The translations under genes and the position numbers were made by a program. The notes beneath the pieces were generated by a model. The model was given only the letters and a program-made list of their open reading frames with translations, was not told the DNA's origin and made no database searches. Source: Phycisphaeraceae bacterium (GTDB taxonomy: Bacteria; Planctomycetota; Phycisphaerae; Phycisphaerales; UBA1924). From it: a stretch of 9,069 nt of DNA. The DNA lies in the NCBI GenBank assembly GCA_009827215.1, contig WUAJ01000082.1, positions 1 to 9,069 on the forward strand, read 5' to 3'. Each line of letters starts with the position of its first letter. The stretch's first letter is position 1. This document shows, in pieces, positions 1 to 6,586 of the stretch.

Positions 1-140
1 TCGTCGGCGTGCTTGAGGTACGGCGCGTCTTTGTCTGCGGTGGAGTAGACGCAGACGGTTTCGATATCGAGTTCTTGGCAGGCCCGCATGATGCGGAGGG
101 CGATCTCGCCTCGGTTTGCGATGAGCACGCGTTGGAACAT
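1..140 (-). CDS. accC: Biotin carboxylase subunit of acetyl-CoA carboxylase, N-terminal fragment (cut by window edge)
   Basis: The reverse strand from 140 reads MFQRVLIANRGEIALRIMRA and continues through an acidic/Thr-Ala stretch to the window edge, 46 codons in all. The IANRGEIALRI motif is the hallmark start of the biotin carboxylase N-terminal (pre-ATP-grasp) domain. The family enzyme carboxylates biotin on AccB using ATP and bicarbonate, the first half-reaction of acetyl-CoA carboxylase in cytoplasmic fatty acid synthesis. The ATG at 140-138 is chosen because it puts the motif right at the N-terminus, as in the family, and no in-frame start lies between it and the accB stop. There is no clear Shine-Dalgarno sequence. 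The gene follows accB on the same strand after 56 bases, the common accB-accC order, so the two are probably co-transcribed. The ATP-grasp catalytic part lies outside the window. Pyruvate or propionyl-CoA carboxylase N-termini look similar, but the adjacent accB favours acetyl-CoA carboxylase. Confidence 0.93.
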   Translation of the reverse strand, partial: MFQRVLIANRGEIALRIMRACQELDIETVCVYSTADKDAPYLKHAD

Positions 141-196
141 GGGGTGGATCTCGGGGTGGTCTTCGGATCAGGTTCTGAGCAGTGGTTGAAGAGGGA

Positions 197-664
197 TTAG
201 TTTGGTTTGATAAGGAAGAGTGGTTGTCCGAACTCGACGGCGTCGCCGTCGTTGACGCACATTTTGGCGATGGTTCCTGATTTCTCCGCTTTGATTTCGT
301 TGAAGACTTTCATGGCTTCGACGAGACAGACGACGGAGTCTGGTCCGACCTGGTCACCCACATTCACGAAGACTGGGGACTCTGGGTTGGGTTTGGTATA
401 GAAGGTTCCGACCATCGGGGATTCGATCGGGATGAGTCCGGCATCGGCGTCTGCGGATCCGGAGTCGCTTGCGTCTGCTGCTGGAGCGGCTGCAGCGGCG
501 GGCGCTGCTGCGGGTGCCGCGGCTGGGGCGTGGTAGATGACGGGCTCGTTCTCGTTGCCTCGCTTGATGGTGACGGTTTCGGATTGGTCGCGGAGGTCGA
601 GTTCGGAGAGTTCGTTTTCGACCATCAGTTTGACGAGTTCTTTGAGTTTGCGGATGTCGATCAT
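197..664 (-). CDS. accB: Biotin carboxyl carrier protein of acetyl-CoA carboxylase (BCCP)
   Basis: This 155-residue protein has the standard BCCP layout. An N-terminal helical segment (about 1-35, starting MIDIRKLKELVKLM) is followed by a flexible Ala/Pro-rich linker (about 46-65) and a C-terminal biotinyl/lipoyl domain (about 77-155). The biotinylation site is VEAMKVFNEI, with Lys119 as the residue modified by biotin ligase. The family-specific 'thumb' region is present as SPMVGTFYTKPNPESPVFV. Length and domain order are normal. The biotinylated lysine carries CO2 from biotin carboxylase (accC, just downstream) to the carboxyltransferase, giving malonyl-CoA. The ATG at 664 starts the family's usual MIDIRKL. 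No Shine-Dalgarno sequence precedes it (the bases are cggatcaacacaac), so initiation may be SD-independent. The carboxyltransferase genes accA and accD are not in the window. Confidence 0.96.
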   Translation of the reverse strand: MIDIRKLKELVKLMVENELSELDLRDQSETVTIKRGNENEPVIYHAPAAAPAAAPAAAAAPAADASDSGSADADAGLIPIESPMVGTFYTKPNPESPVFVNVGDQVGPDSVVCLVEAMKVFNEIKAEKSGTIAKMCVNDGDAVEFGQPLFLIKPN

Positions 665-835
665 GTTGTGTTGATCCGTATGTTGTAATTTGTGTACCGA
701 CTTGTTTGCCGCGGATGGGCTGGTAACCCACGAGTCCTGTGCGGTGTTTGGATTCTACCCGCAAAGTTGAGTTTGGTGTGAACTTTCGTGAACTTGGTTT
801 GATTTGGCGTGATCGTGTTGGGGTAGACTGATCGG
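665..835. promoter_or_regulatory. Divergent intergenic region with possible -10 boxes
   Basis: These 171 bases separate accB (leftward) from the permease gene (rightward) and must hold the promoters for both. Seen directly: on the minus strand TAGAAT (752-757 in plus coordinates) matches TATAAT at five of six positions, about 88 bases before the accB ATG. On the plus strand TAGACT (824-829) matches at four of six and would place transcription start close to the ATG at 836. Neither has a convincing -35 hexamer at 16-18 bases; TTGATT (799-804) is 19 bases from the plus-strand box. I see no operator-like palindrome or riboswitch-like structure. The promoter calls are weak; only the presence of a divergent control region is well supported. 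Confidence 0.35.
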
Positions 836-845
836 ATGGGAAATG

Positions 846-852
846 GGAAGGG
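846..852 (+). promoter_or_regulatory. Possible ribosome binding site that decides the permease start
   Basis: The bases GGAAGGG, with AAGG as the core, end four to five bases before the ATG at 857-859. The earlier in-frame ATG at 836 has no SD-like sequence in front of it. This favours 857 as the translation start, unless the gene is read from a leaderless transcript beginning at 836. Confidence 0.35.
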
Positions 853-856
853 TGAC

Positions 857-1264
857 ATGCGATTGGGGATGTGGGTGGTTGTTGGGGGGATGGTTGTGGT
901 ATGGGCGCTCGTTTGCGGCGCGGTGTTGCTCGGTGCGGTGGGGGCTGTTGACGCAGAAGCGGTCTCGGAAGGCATCGGATTGATGCGCCGGAGTGGGTTG
1001 GGGCTCATCACGCGAACGACTTTGATCGCGGGCGGGATCGCGTTGTTTTCGGTGGTGTTTGGGGTTCCGTTGGCGCGGGTATTGATGGGGAGCACGAGGC
1101 GGTGGGTGTGGGCGCTGGTGTTGGTTCCGATGTGGATGCCGAGCTATGCGATCTATGGGGCGATGAATCTGGCGCGAGCGCCGGATACTTTGGTGGGGGG
1201 GTGGTTGATCGAGTGGTCGACGAGTGGCGAGGGGAATCGGTGGATGACGATCGGGGCGGGTTAG
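857..1264 (+). CDS. FbpB-type ABC importer permease, N-terminal part, ended by an in-frame TAG
   Basis: This is the first part of an inner-membrane permease like those of iron(III) or thiamine ABC importers, as inferred from the whole reading frame. From the ATG at 857 it has 135 residues, with three hydrophobic spans: a first helix right after MRLGM, a second at LIAGGIALFSVVFGVPLARV, and a third at VLVPMWMPSYAIYGAMNLAR. The third contains the VPxWxPSY pattern, which corresponds to the conserved Pro-rich third helix of this family. The frame stops at TAG 1262-1264 after TIGAG, where family members continue into a fourth helix. That helix is encoded immediately downstream in the same frame (AIGVLGMALWGSVIAAVV), so this piece is not a complete protein. 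ATG 836 would add seven residues. A 135-residue, three-helix fragment lacks both ATPase-contact loops and is unlikely to transport by itself. The substrate is unknown, and no binding-protein or ATPase gene is adjacent. Confidence 0.7.
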   Translation: MRLGMWVVVGGMVVVWALVCGAVLLGAVGAVDAEAVSEGIGLMRRSGLGLITRTTLIAGGIALFSVVFGVPLARVLMGSTRRWVWALVLVPMWMPSYAIYGAMNLARAPDTLVGGWLIEWSTSGEGNRWMTIGAG

Positions 1265-1273
1265 GCGATTGGC

Positions 1274-2422
1274 GTGCTCGGGATGGCGCTGTGGGGATCG
1301 GTGATCGCAGCGGTGGTGATCGCGGGAAGCAGCACACGCGACTCGATCCATCAGGACATGATGGATCTGGAACCTGCGGGTTTGATGGCACGCGCTAAGG
1401 TGTGGATCGGATTGCATCGTGGGACGCTGATGCGTGCGTGGGGATTGACGGGATTGGTGATGCTCGGGAGCGGGGTTCCGATGCATCTGGCGCAGCTCGA
1501 GACCTGGTCGATCGTGGTGTGGCGTGAGCTGGCGCAGCGCGGCTCTGATGATTGGGGGGTGGTGTGGGTGCTCGGATCTCCGATGGTATTAATCGGTGTG
1601 CTGGGCGCGTGGTGGGTGACGCGGGTGGTGGTGCGCGGCGCGACGGGGCGCGCGATGGTGGGGACTGGTGTGGAGCGGGTGTGGAGACGGAGCGGAGGTT
1701 GGGTGTTTGCGTTGATGGTTTGGGTGTGTGCCGTAGTTGTTCCGATGGTGGTGCTCGGGGTGTCGATTGATGATTGGCGATCGATGTGGTTGTTCTGGAG
1801 CGAGCGCGGCGACGCGATCGCGCATTCGGTGTGGATTGGGTGTGTGGTAGGGGTGATCGGCGCGGGGTATGCGATGGGGGTCGCGTGTTTGCTTGGGGAC
1901 GCGAGCAGGTTGGTGCGCGGTGTTGGTGTGCTCTGCGTGTTCGGCGCGTCGGCGACGGCGCTGGTTCCTGGGGTATTGGTGGGTGCAACGGTGGCGGGGG
2001 TTGAGTGGTTGAATGGTGGTATGGGTGAGGTGGTCGGGTTGCTGGCGCGCGTGCTTGTGGTCAGCGCGGTGATGGGCGCGGTGCTCGCGGGGCGCGAGCG
2101 CGGGGAGTTGTTGTCGCAGCGATGGTCGCTTGGTGGGGGGGTGGGCGCGTGGTGGAACACGCACGGGCGTGGGTGTTTGGTCGCGAGTGTGGGAGCAGGG
2201 GTGCTGTGCGGCTTGCTCGCGGTCCATGAGATCGAAGCGAGCGTGATGATCACACGAGCGGGGGTATCAACACTGTCGCAGGGATTGCTCGCGGATCTGC
2301 ATTATGCGCGGCTGGAACGATTGTCGGCGGCGCTGCTCAATATCATGGTGGTCGCGCTGGTGGTTTCTGTGATCGGCGGATGGTTGTTGTCCAGGAGCAA
2401 CCACGAGAACGCGGAGCACTAG
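1274..2422 (+). CDS. FbpB-type ABC importer permease, C-terminal part (same frame as the upstream part)
   Basis: The open frame continues from the TAG at 1262-1264 with no further stop to 2422. The first possible restarts are GTG 1274 (382 residues) and ATG 1283. About nine hydrophobic spans follow, bringing the total with the upstream part to twelve, as expected for a fused two-half permease. Numbering from 1274, residues about 31-55 (LEPAGLMARAKVW...) take the place of the first EAA loop that docks on the ATPase, and 275-300 that of the second, degenerate loop. Near the end, LAVHEIEASVMIT then TLSQGLLADLHYARLERLSA resembles the conserved FbpB pattern of Leu-rich helix, Glu-Ala, and Leu-His-Tyr followed by an acidic residue. 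The tail is short and polar. Combined coding length is about 527 codons, normal for the family. It may be produced by readthrough, by reinitiation at GTG 1274, or not at all if this is a pseudogene. The substrate is probably a metal or cofactor, by family only. Confidence 0.68.
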   Translation: MLGMALWGSVIAAVVIAGSSTRDSIHQDMMDLEPAGLMARAKVWIGLHRGTLMRAWGLTGLVMLGSGVPMHLAQLETWSIVVWRELAQRGSDDWGVVWVLGSPMVLIGVLGAWWVTRVVVRGATGRAMVGTGVERVWRRSGGWVFALMVWVCAVVVPMVVLGVSIDDWRSMWLFWSERGDAIAHSVWIGCVVGVIGAGYAMGVACLLGDASRLVRGVGVLCVFGASATALVPGVLVGATVAGVEWLNGGMGEVVGLLARVLVVSAVMGAVLAGRERGELLSQRWSLGGGVGAWWNTHGRGCLVASVGAGVLCGLLAVHEIEASVMITRAGVSTLSQGLLADLHYARLERLSAALLNIMVVALVVSVIGGWLLSRSNHENAEH

Positions 2423-2423
2423 A

Positions 2424-2439
2424 ACCCACTATGATGGGT
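2424..2439 (+). promoter_or_regulatory. Small inverted repeat overlapping a -10-like box before the NHL gene
   Basis: Between the permease stop (2422) and the NHL lipoprotein ATG (2445), the arms ACCCA (2424-2428) and TGGGT (2435-2439) flank a six-base loop. The same stretch contains TATGAT (2430-2435), five of six to TATAAT, placed so that transcription could begin at or just before ATG 2445. No -35 hexamer is evident and no SD precedes the ATG. It could be a leaderless promoter with an operator-like dyad, a weak hairpin, or chance. Confidence 0.22.
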
Positions 2440-2444
2440 ATTGC

Positions 2445-3518
2445 ATGATGTTGATTCGTTCTGGACAACTCGTTGGGGGAATCGCGCTGCTTGTGTGGGC
2501 GGTGGTTGCGGGTGGTTGCAATGAAGAATCAACAACGGATGCATCGGGGCGATTGGTTGATCCGATTGTGCTGGGGGAGACGGGGACGCATCCGGGGCAG
2601 TTTGTGTATCCGCGCGCGATGGATGTGTTTACTGACGGAGACAGTCGAGCGGTCGCGGTGGTGATCGATAAGACGGCGCGCATGCAGACGATTGAGCTGT
2701 CTACTGGGGGGCAGGTGGGTGAGGTGTTGATGCCGATCTTTGATCGCGGGATGCCGACGGGGGTGACGGTGGGGGTGCACCTGTTTGAGAAGGATCAGCT
2801 CGCGGCGTATGTCGCAGACACGCATGAGCATCGCGTGTTGATGTATGGATTGCCTTTGGATGGGAGCGGGCCGGACTTTGAGTTTGGGGTCTACGGCGAG
2901 GGTGAGGGGGAGTTCATCTATCCGACGGATGTGATCGTGCGAGCGGATGAGGATGGGGTGTACGAGTTGATGATCAGCGAATACGGCGGGAACGATCGGA
3001 TCTCGCGGTATCTCGTTGAACGGGATGGTGATGAAGTCCAACTCATCTGGAATGGTCAGATCGGGACGGCGTCGGAGACGGTGGATGGGTCGGATGGGGA
3101 GGTGGCGTTGTCGCGTCCGCAGTCGATTGGGCTGTGGATGAACGATGGGGTGGAGGAGCTGGTGGTGGTGGACTCGGCACATCATCGGGTAGGGCGCGTG
3201 GGGCTCGATGGGGAGCTGATCGCGTGGTATGCGTCGGATCATGATCCGGATTACGCGCCGATGAAGTTTCCATACGGGGTCAAGGTCTTTGGTTCGATCG
3301 GGTTGATCAGCGAGTTTGGTGGCAATGTTGTACGGATGATCGATTTGAAGACGGGGAAGACGCTTGAAATGTTTGGCGTTGCGGGTCGTGGGGATGGGGA
3401 GCTGGCAACACCTTGGGCGAGTGGGATCTGGGATAACCGGTTGGTGATCTTGGATTCGGGGAACAATCGGATTCAGATGATCCCATATATGTTTATGGGT
3501 TTTTGTGGGGGTGGATGA
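2445..3518 (+). CDS. NHL-repeat six-bladed beta-propeller lipoprotein
   Basis: This 357-residue protein begins with a lipoprotein signal peptide. A hydrophobic stretch (about 9-21) is followed by AGGC with Cys25 as the predicted lipidated residue, so the mature protein should sit in the membrane facing the periplasm. The rest reads as six NHL-type blades. Recognisable turns are GQFVYPRAMDV (51-61), GEGEFIYPTDVIV (153-165), LSRPQSIGL (222-230), KFPYGVKVF (274-282) and GELATPWASGIW (318-329). Strand-ending motifs are VADTHEHRVLMY, VVDSAHHRVGRV and ILDSGNNRIQMI. NHL propellers generally serve as protein or ligand binding platforms; no catalytic signature is visible, so no reaction is assigned. 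ATG 2445 is followed at once by a second ATG (2448), and either could start. The stop overlaps the next gene's ATG (ATGA at 3515-3518), implying translational coupling and a shared role with the vWA/MoxR genes. The last seven residues (FMGFCGGG region) look like spill-over into the next gene's leader. Confidence 0.83.
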   Translation: MMLIRSGQLVGGIALLVWAVVAGGCNEESTTDASGRLVDPIVLGETGTHPGQFVYPRAMDVFTDGDSRAVAVVIDKTARMQTIELSTGGQVGEVLMPIFDRGMPTGVTVGVHLFEKDQLAAYVADTHEHRVLMYGLPLDGSGPDFEFGVYGEGEGEFIYPTDVIVRADEDGVYELMISEYGGNDRISRYLVERDGDEVQLIWNGQIGTASETVDGSDGEVALSRPQSIGLWMNDGVEELVVVDSAHHRVGRVGLDGELIAWYASDHDPDYAPMKFPYGVKVFGSIGLISEFGGNVVRMIDLKTGKTLEMFGVAGRGDGELATPWASGIWDNRLVILDSGNNRIQMIPYMFMGFCGGG

Positions 3519-6500
3519 TTGTGATGCTTGCTTCTTTGCAACTCGGACCGATTCAGTTTGATCAGCCGATGATGTTGGTGCTGCTGGCGCTGTGTGTGCC
3601 TTTGACGATCTTTTTGGCGCGCAAGAGTTTGGCGGGGCTCGGGAAGTCTTCGCGGATCGCGGCGCTGGTGATCCGCGTGATTGCGCTGGTGCTGGTGATC
3701 TCGGCGCTGGCGCGTCCTTCGTATCGGGACGAGGCGACGGCGGTCGGGGTGACGGTGATTAACGATGTGTCGCGCTCGATTCCTTCGAGTGTGCAGCCGC
3801 GGGTGGACTCGTTTGTGGAGCTGGCGCAGGAGGGGTCGCGGCAGCCGGATGACAAGCTTGGGGTGATCACGGCGGCGCGGGATTCGATCGTGCAGGCGTC
3901 TCCGAGTAAGTTTGTGCGCGGGATCGAGCGCCAGTTTATTGGGGATACGGAAGCGACGAACCTGGCGTCGGCGGTCAATCAAGCGATCGCGAACTCAGCA
4001 ACGGACGCGGCGGCGCGGATCGTGCTGGTGACGGACGCGAACGAGACGGAGGGGTCGCTGTTCCAGGCGGCGCAGCAGGCGAAGGCAGCTGGGATACCGA
4101 TCGATGTGCTCCCTGTTGAGTTTGAGTACGCGGAAGAGATCATGGTCGAGGGGGTGCAGGCGCCGGCGAACACGCGCGTGGGTGAGACGATCGCGCTCAA
4201 GGTGGTGCTGACGAGCACGACTCCGGCGGTGGGTCGATTGATGGTCTCGCGTGGGGGGACTCCGATTGATCTTGATCCGGCTCCGGATGAGCTTGGGTAC
4301 TACGCGGAGCTCAAAAAGGGTCGGAATGTGATTCGTGTTCCGATCGCGGTGAATCAGCCGGGACCTCAGCTGTACGACGCGGTGTTTGAGCCGATCGCTT
4401 CATTGAATGATGATGGGACTGTGGGGACGACGATCGGGGACTCGCTCCGCCAGAACAACAACGGCTCGGTGATCACCTTTGTGGGCAGCGAAGGGTTGGT
4501 GCTTGTGGTCGCGGAGGATCCACGCGAGGCGGTGTGGATCGAGGATGCGCTGCACGCGGCGGAGCTGGAAACCAAGCGGATTACAGCGGCGGAGTTTCCG
4601 GGAAGTCTTCCCGAGCTGGCGTCGTATGAAGCGGTGGTGATGATCAATCAGTCGGCGTACTCGTTCGCGGAGACGCAGCAGGAGATGATGCGCCAGTATG
4701 TGCATGACACGGGGGGAGGGATCGTGATGATCGGTGGTCCCGAGTCGTTTGGTGCTGGGGGATGGATCGGTTCGCCGCTTGCTGATGCGCTTCCGATTCG
4801 GCTTGATCCTCCTCAAAAGCGACAGATGCCTCGCGGGGCGCTGGCGTTGATTGTGCACTCTGTTGAGATTCCTAAGGGCGTGTTTTACGGGAAGCAGATT
4901 GCCAATGCTGCGGCGGATGCGTTGTCTCGCTTGGATCTGATCGGGATCATCGAATACCAAGGGATCGGCGGGACGGACTGGGTGTATCCGTTGTCTCCAG
5001 TTGGTGATCGTTCAGCAGTGCGTCAGTCGATTAACAACTTGCAGTTTGGGGACATGCCGAGCTTTGATCCGTCGCTGCAGCTGGCGCTTGCTGGACTGCA
5101 GAACGCTCAGGCGGGACAGAAGCACTGCATTGTGATCAGTGATGGTGATCCGTCGATGTCGCGGAGTTTATTGCGTCAGTTCAAGCAGTCAGGGATCACG
5201 ATCTCCGCGGTTGGTGTGAATCCCCACTCGGCGGGGGACACGAACACGCTGCGGACGATGGCGCGGATGACTGGGGGGACGTATTACAATGTGAGTAATA
5301 ATGCGCTCGCGACGCTGCCTCAGATCTTTATTAAGGAGGCGCAGACTATTCGTAGAGCACTGATCTGGGAGGGGCAGGCGTTCAGTCCATCGCGGACGGG
5401 GGTTCCGACGGAGACGATGCGTGGGATCAATGCGGTGCCTGCGATTCAGGGGTATGTGGTCGCGGCGGAGCGTGAGGGGTTGTCGCTGGTGACGCTTCGC
5501 GGGAAGGAAGAGGACCCGATCGCGGCGCAGTGGCAGTACGGGCTCGGGAAGGTCGTGACGTTTACAAGTGATGTGTCGTCGCGCTGGTCTCCCGCTTGGG
5601 TGGGGTGGAGCGGGTTCAATCAGTTCTGGGAGCAGCATGTTCGATGGGCGATGCGTCCGGGCGGGGAGTCGACGCTGCGCGTGACGACGGAGAACACGGG
5701 CGAGCGGACGCGCGTGGTGGTCGAGGCGTTTGATCCCAGCGGGGAGCGGATGGACTTTGCGAACTTCAGGGCGCGTGCTTCGACTCCTGATGGGGTCGGG
5801 GAGATTGTGGAGCTGCGTCAGGTTGGGCCTGGTCGGTACGAGGGGGACTTTGATTCTTCGAAGCCCGGTTCGTATGTGGTCAATATGCAGTACCGGGCTG
5901 CATCTCAGGCAGAGGGTGAGGAGGGGCGTGTGCTTGAGGGCAGTGCGCAGGCGGCGGTGATCCGACCGTTTGCGGATGAGTACAAGTCGCTGAAAACGAA
6001 TCTGCCTTTGCTGAGACAGGTGGCGTCGATTACTGGTGGCCGGATGCTCGATGCGAGTGATCCGTCGGGGTCGGATTTGTGGTCGCGTGAGGGGCTGACG
6101 ATGCCTGTGGCGCTGACGCCGATCTGGATGGTGGTGGCGATCATCGGGATCACGATTTTCTTGATGGATGTCGCGGTGCGGCGGGTGCGGATCGATCCGC
6201 GCGCGATCGCGGCGTTCGTGCGGCGCGGGGCGCACAAGGAAACGGATCGCTCGATGGACGTGACGGCGGCGATGCGCGCGGCTCGCGTGCGCACCGAATC
6301 GAGGACTGGGGACGATCGTAAGCAATCCGCTCGTAAGTTTGAGGCGGATCAGACGGTGCAGATCCTGGACGGGCCTGTGGCGCTGTCGGGACAAGAAGAA
6401 GGCTCATCTGGAACTGGGGGGGCTGCAATCGGTAAACCCAAGAAGGTGGAATCGAAGGAAGACGAGACGATTGATGCGCTCAGTGCGCTTCGGGCAGCGA

Positions 6501-6538
6501 AGAAGCGGGCGCGGGATGAGTATGACGGGCAGGAATAG
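3515..6538 (+). CDS. Large membrane protein with two vWA domains and a GATase1-like domain
   Basis: From ATG 3515 this is a 1007-residue protein. Two N-terminal helices (about 18-36 and 48-67) form a BatA-like anchor. vWA domain 1 follows (about 77-205), with an intact MIDAS metal site: DVSRS (Asp84, Ser86, Ser88), a Thr in GDTEATNL, and VTDAN. A beta-sandwich-like linker (about 206-315) leads to a class I glutamine amidotransferase-like fold (about 325-435), including GGGIVMIGGPESFGAGGW but without the catalytic Cys. vWA domain 2 (about 440-610) has HSVEIP where DxSxS should be. A further beta-rich segment (about 720-820), a helix at about 866-886 and a basic tail of about 120 residues complete it. 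Most of the protein should face the periplasm. It overlaps the NHL stop by ATGA, which favours 3515 over the earlier TTG at 3503. Proteins of this layout are typical of planctomycetes next to MoxR and DUF58 genes, where they are presumed ATPase partners. The exact function is unknown. Confidence 0.85.
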   Translation: MIVMLASLQLGPIQFDQPMMLVLLALCVPLTIFLARKSLAGLGKSSRIAALVIRVIALVLVISALARPSYRDEATAVGVTVINDVSRSIPSSVQPRVDSFVELAQEGSRQPDDKLGVITAARDSIVQASPSKFVRGIERQFIGDTEATNLASAVNQAIANSATDAAARIVLVTDANETEGSLFQAAQQAKAAGIPIDVLPVEFEYAEEIMVEGVQAPANTRVGETIALKVVLTSTTPAVGRLMVSRGGTPIDLDPAPDELGYYAELKKGRNVIRVPIAVNQPGPQLYDAVFEPIASLNDDGTVGTTIGDSLRQNNNGSVITFVGSEGLVLVVAEDPREAVWIEDALHAAELETKRITAAEFPGSLPELASYEAVVMINQSAYSFAETQQEMMRQYVHDTGGGIVMIGGPESFGAGGWIGSPLADALPIRLDPPQKRQMPRGALALIVHSVEIPKGVFYGKQIANAAADALSRLDLIGIIEYQGIGGTDWVYPLSPVGDRSAVRQSINNLQFGDMPSFDPSLQLALAGLQNAQAGQKHCIVISDGDPSMSRSLLRQFKQSGITISAVGVNPHSAGDTNTLRTMARMTGGTYYNVSNNALATLPQIFIKEAQTIRRALIWEGQAFSPSRTGVPTETMRGINAVPAIQGYVVAAEREGLSLVTLRGKEEDPIAAQWQYGLGKVVTFTSDVSSRWSPAWVGWSGFNQFWEQHVRWAMRPGGESTLRVTTENTGERTRVVVEAFDPSGERMDFANFRARASTPDGVGEIVELRQVGPGRYEGDFDSSKPGSYVVNMQYRAASQAEGEEGRVLEGSAQAAVIRPFADEYKSLKTNLPLLRQVASITGGRMLDASDPSGSDLWSREGLTMPVALTPIWMVVAIIGITIFLMDVAVRRVRIDPRAIAAFVRRGAHKETDRSMDVTAAMRAARVRTESRTGDDRKQSARKFEADQTVQILDGPVALSGQEEGSSGTGGAAIGKPKKVESKEDETIDALSALRAAKKRARDEYDGQE

Positions 6539-6559
6539 TTGATAGAGTGAAGATACCAA

Positions 6560-6575
6560 CGCCGAGGGTTCGGCG
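6560..6575 (+). other. Six-base-pair hairpin just upstream of the MoxR gene SD
   Basis: CGCCGA and TCGGCG pair perfectly around a four-base loop (GGGT), in the only sizeable gap of the gene train (6539-6586). The last G of the stem is also the first base of the MoxR Shine-Dalgarno GAGGAG. There is no T-run after it, so it is not a standard intrinsic terminator. It could tune ribosome access or stabilise a processed transcript end; function is not shown. Confidence 0.4.
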
Positions 6576-6580
6576 AGGAG
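6575..6580 (+). promoter_or_regulatory. Ribosome binding site of the MoxR-family gene
   Basis: GAGGAG lies six bases before ATG 6587, the strongest SD in the left two thirds of the window. It fixes the start of the ATPase gene and suggests the ATPase is translated independently of the large vWA gene upstream. Confidence 0.75.
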
Positions 6581-6586
6581 TTTGAT

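Noticed and set aside
9..200. Plus-strand small frame at the left edge
   Set aside because: It is antisense to the accC N-terminus, whose IANRGEIALRI motif on the minus strand is unmistakable.
1262..1264. TAG as a recoded sense codon across the genome
   Set aside because: TAG ends two other genes here at natural C-termini (2420-2422 and 6536-6538), so global recoding is not supported. Local readthrough remains possible.
1814..1821. Cyanobacterial origin because of HIP1-like octamers
   Set aside because: The gene set and order fit planctomycetes better, and three octamers in 9 kb can partly come from Ala-Ile-Ala type codons.
1351..2253. Long minus-strand open frame opposite the permease (300 codons), and similar ones at 755-1486 and 1589-2227
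   Set aside because: The translations are Pro/Thr/Ser/His/Arg-rich low-complexity sequence with no recognisable domain. They arise from the strong G/T skew of the plus strand, and the plus frame has clear membrane helices.
2445..3518. The NHL protein as the substrate-binding protein of the ABC importer
   Set aside because: The adjacent position and lipoprotein signal tempted this, but the blade repeats indicate a beta-propeller rather than a two-lobed binding protein. Its stop is coupled to the vWA gene instead.
5189..6394. A 401-codon minus-strand frame inside the large vWA gene
   Set aside because: Arg/His-rich composition with no motifs, and it is opposite a gene with clear vWA and GATase-like motifs throughout. 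It is a shadow frame.
6560..6586. Intrinsic terminator after the large vWA gene
   Set aside because: The stem is only six pairs and is followed by AGGAGTTTGAT rather than a T-run. It overlaps the next gene's SD.
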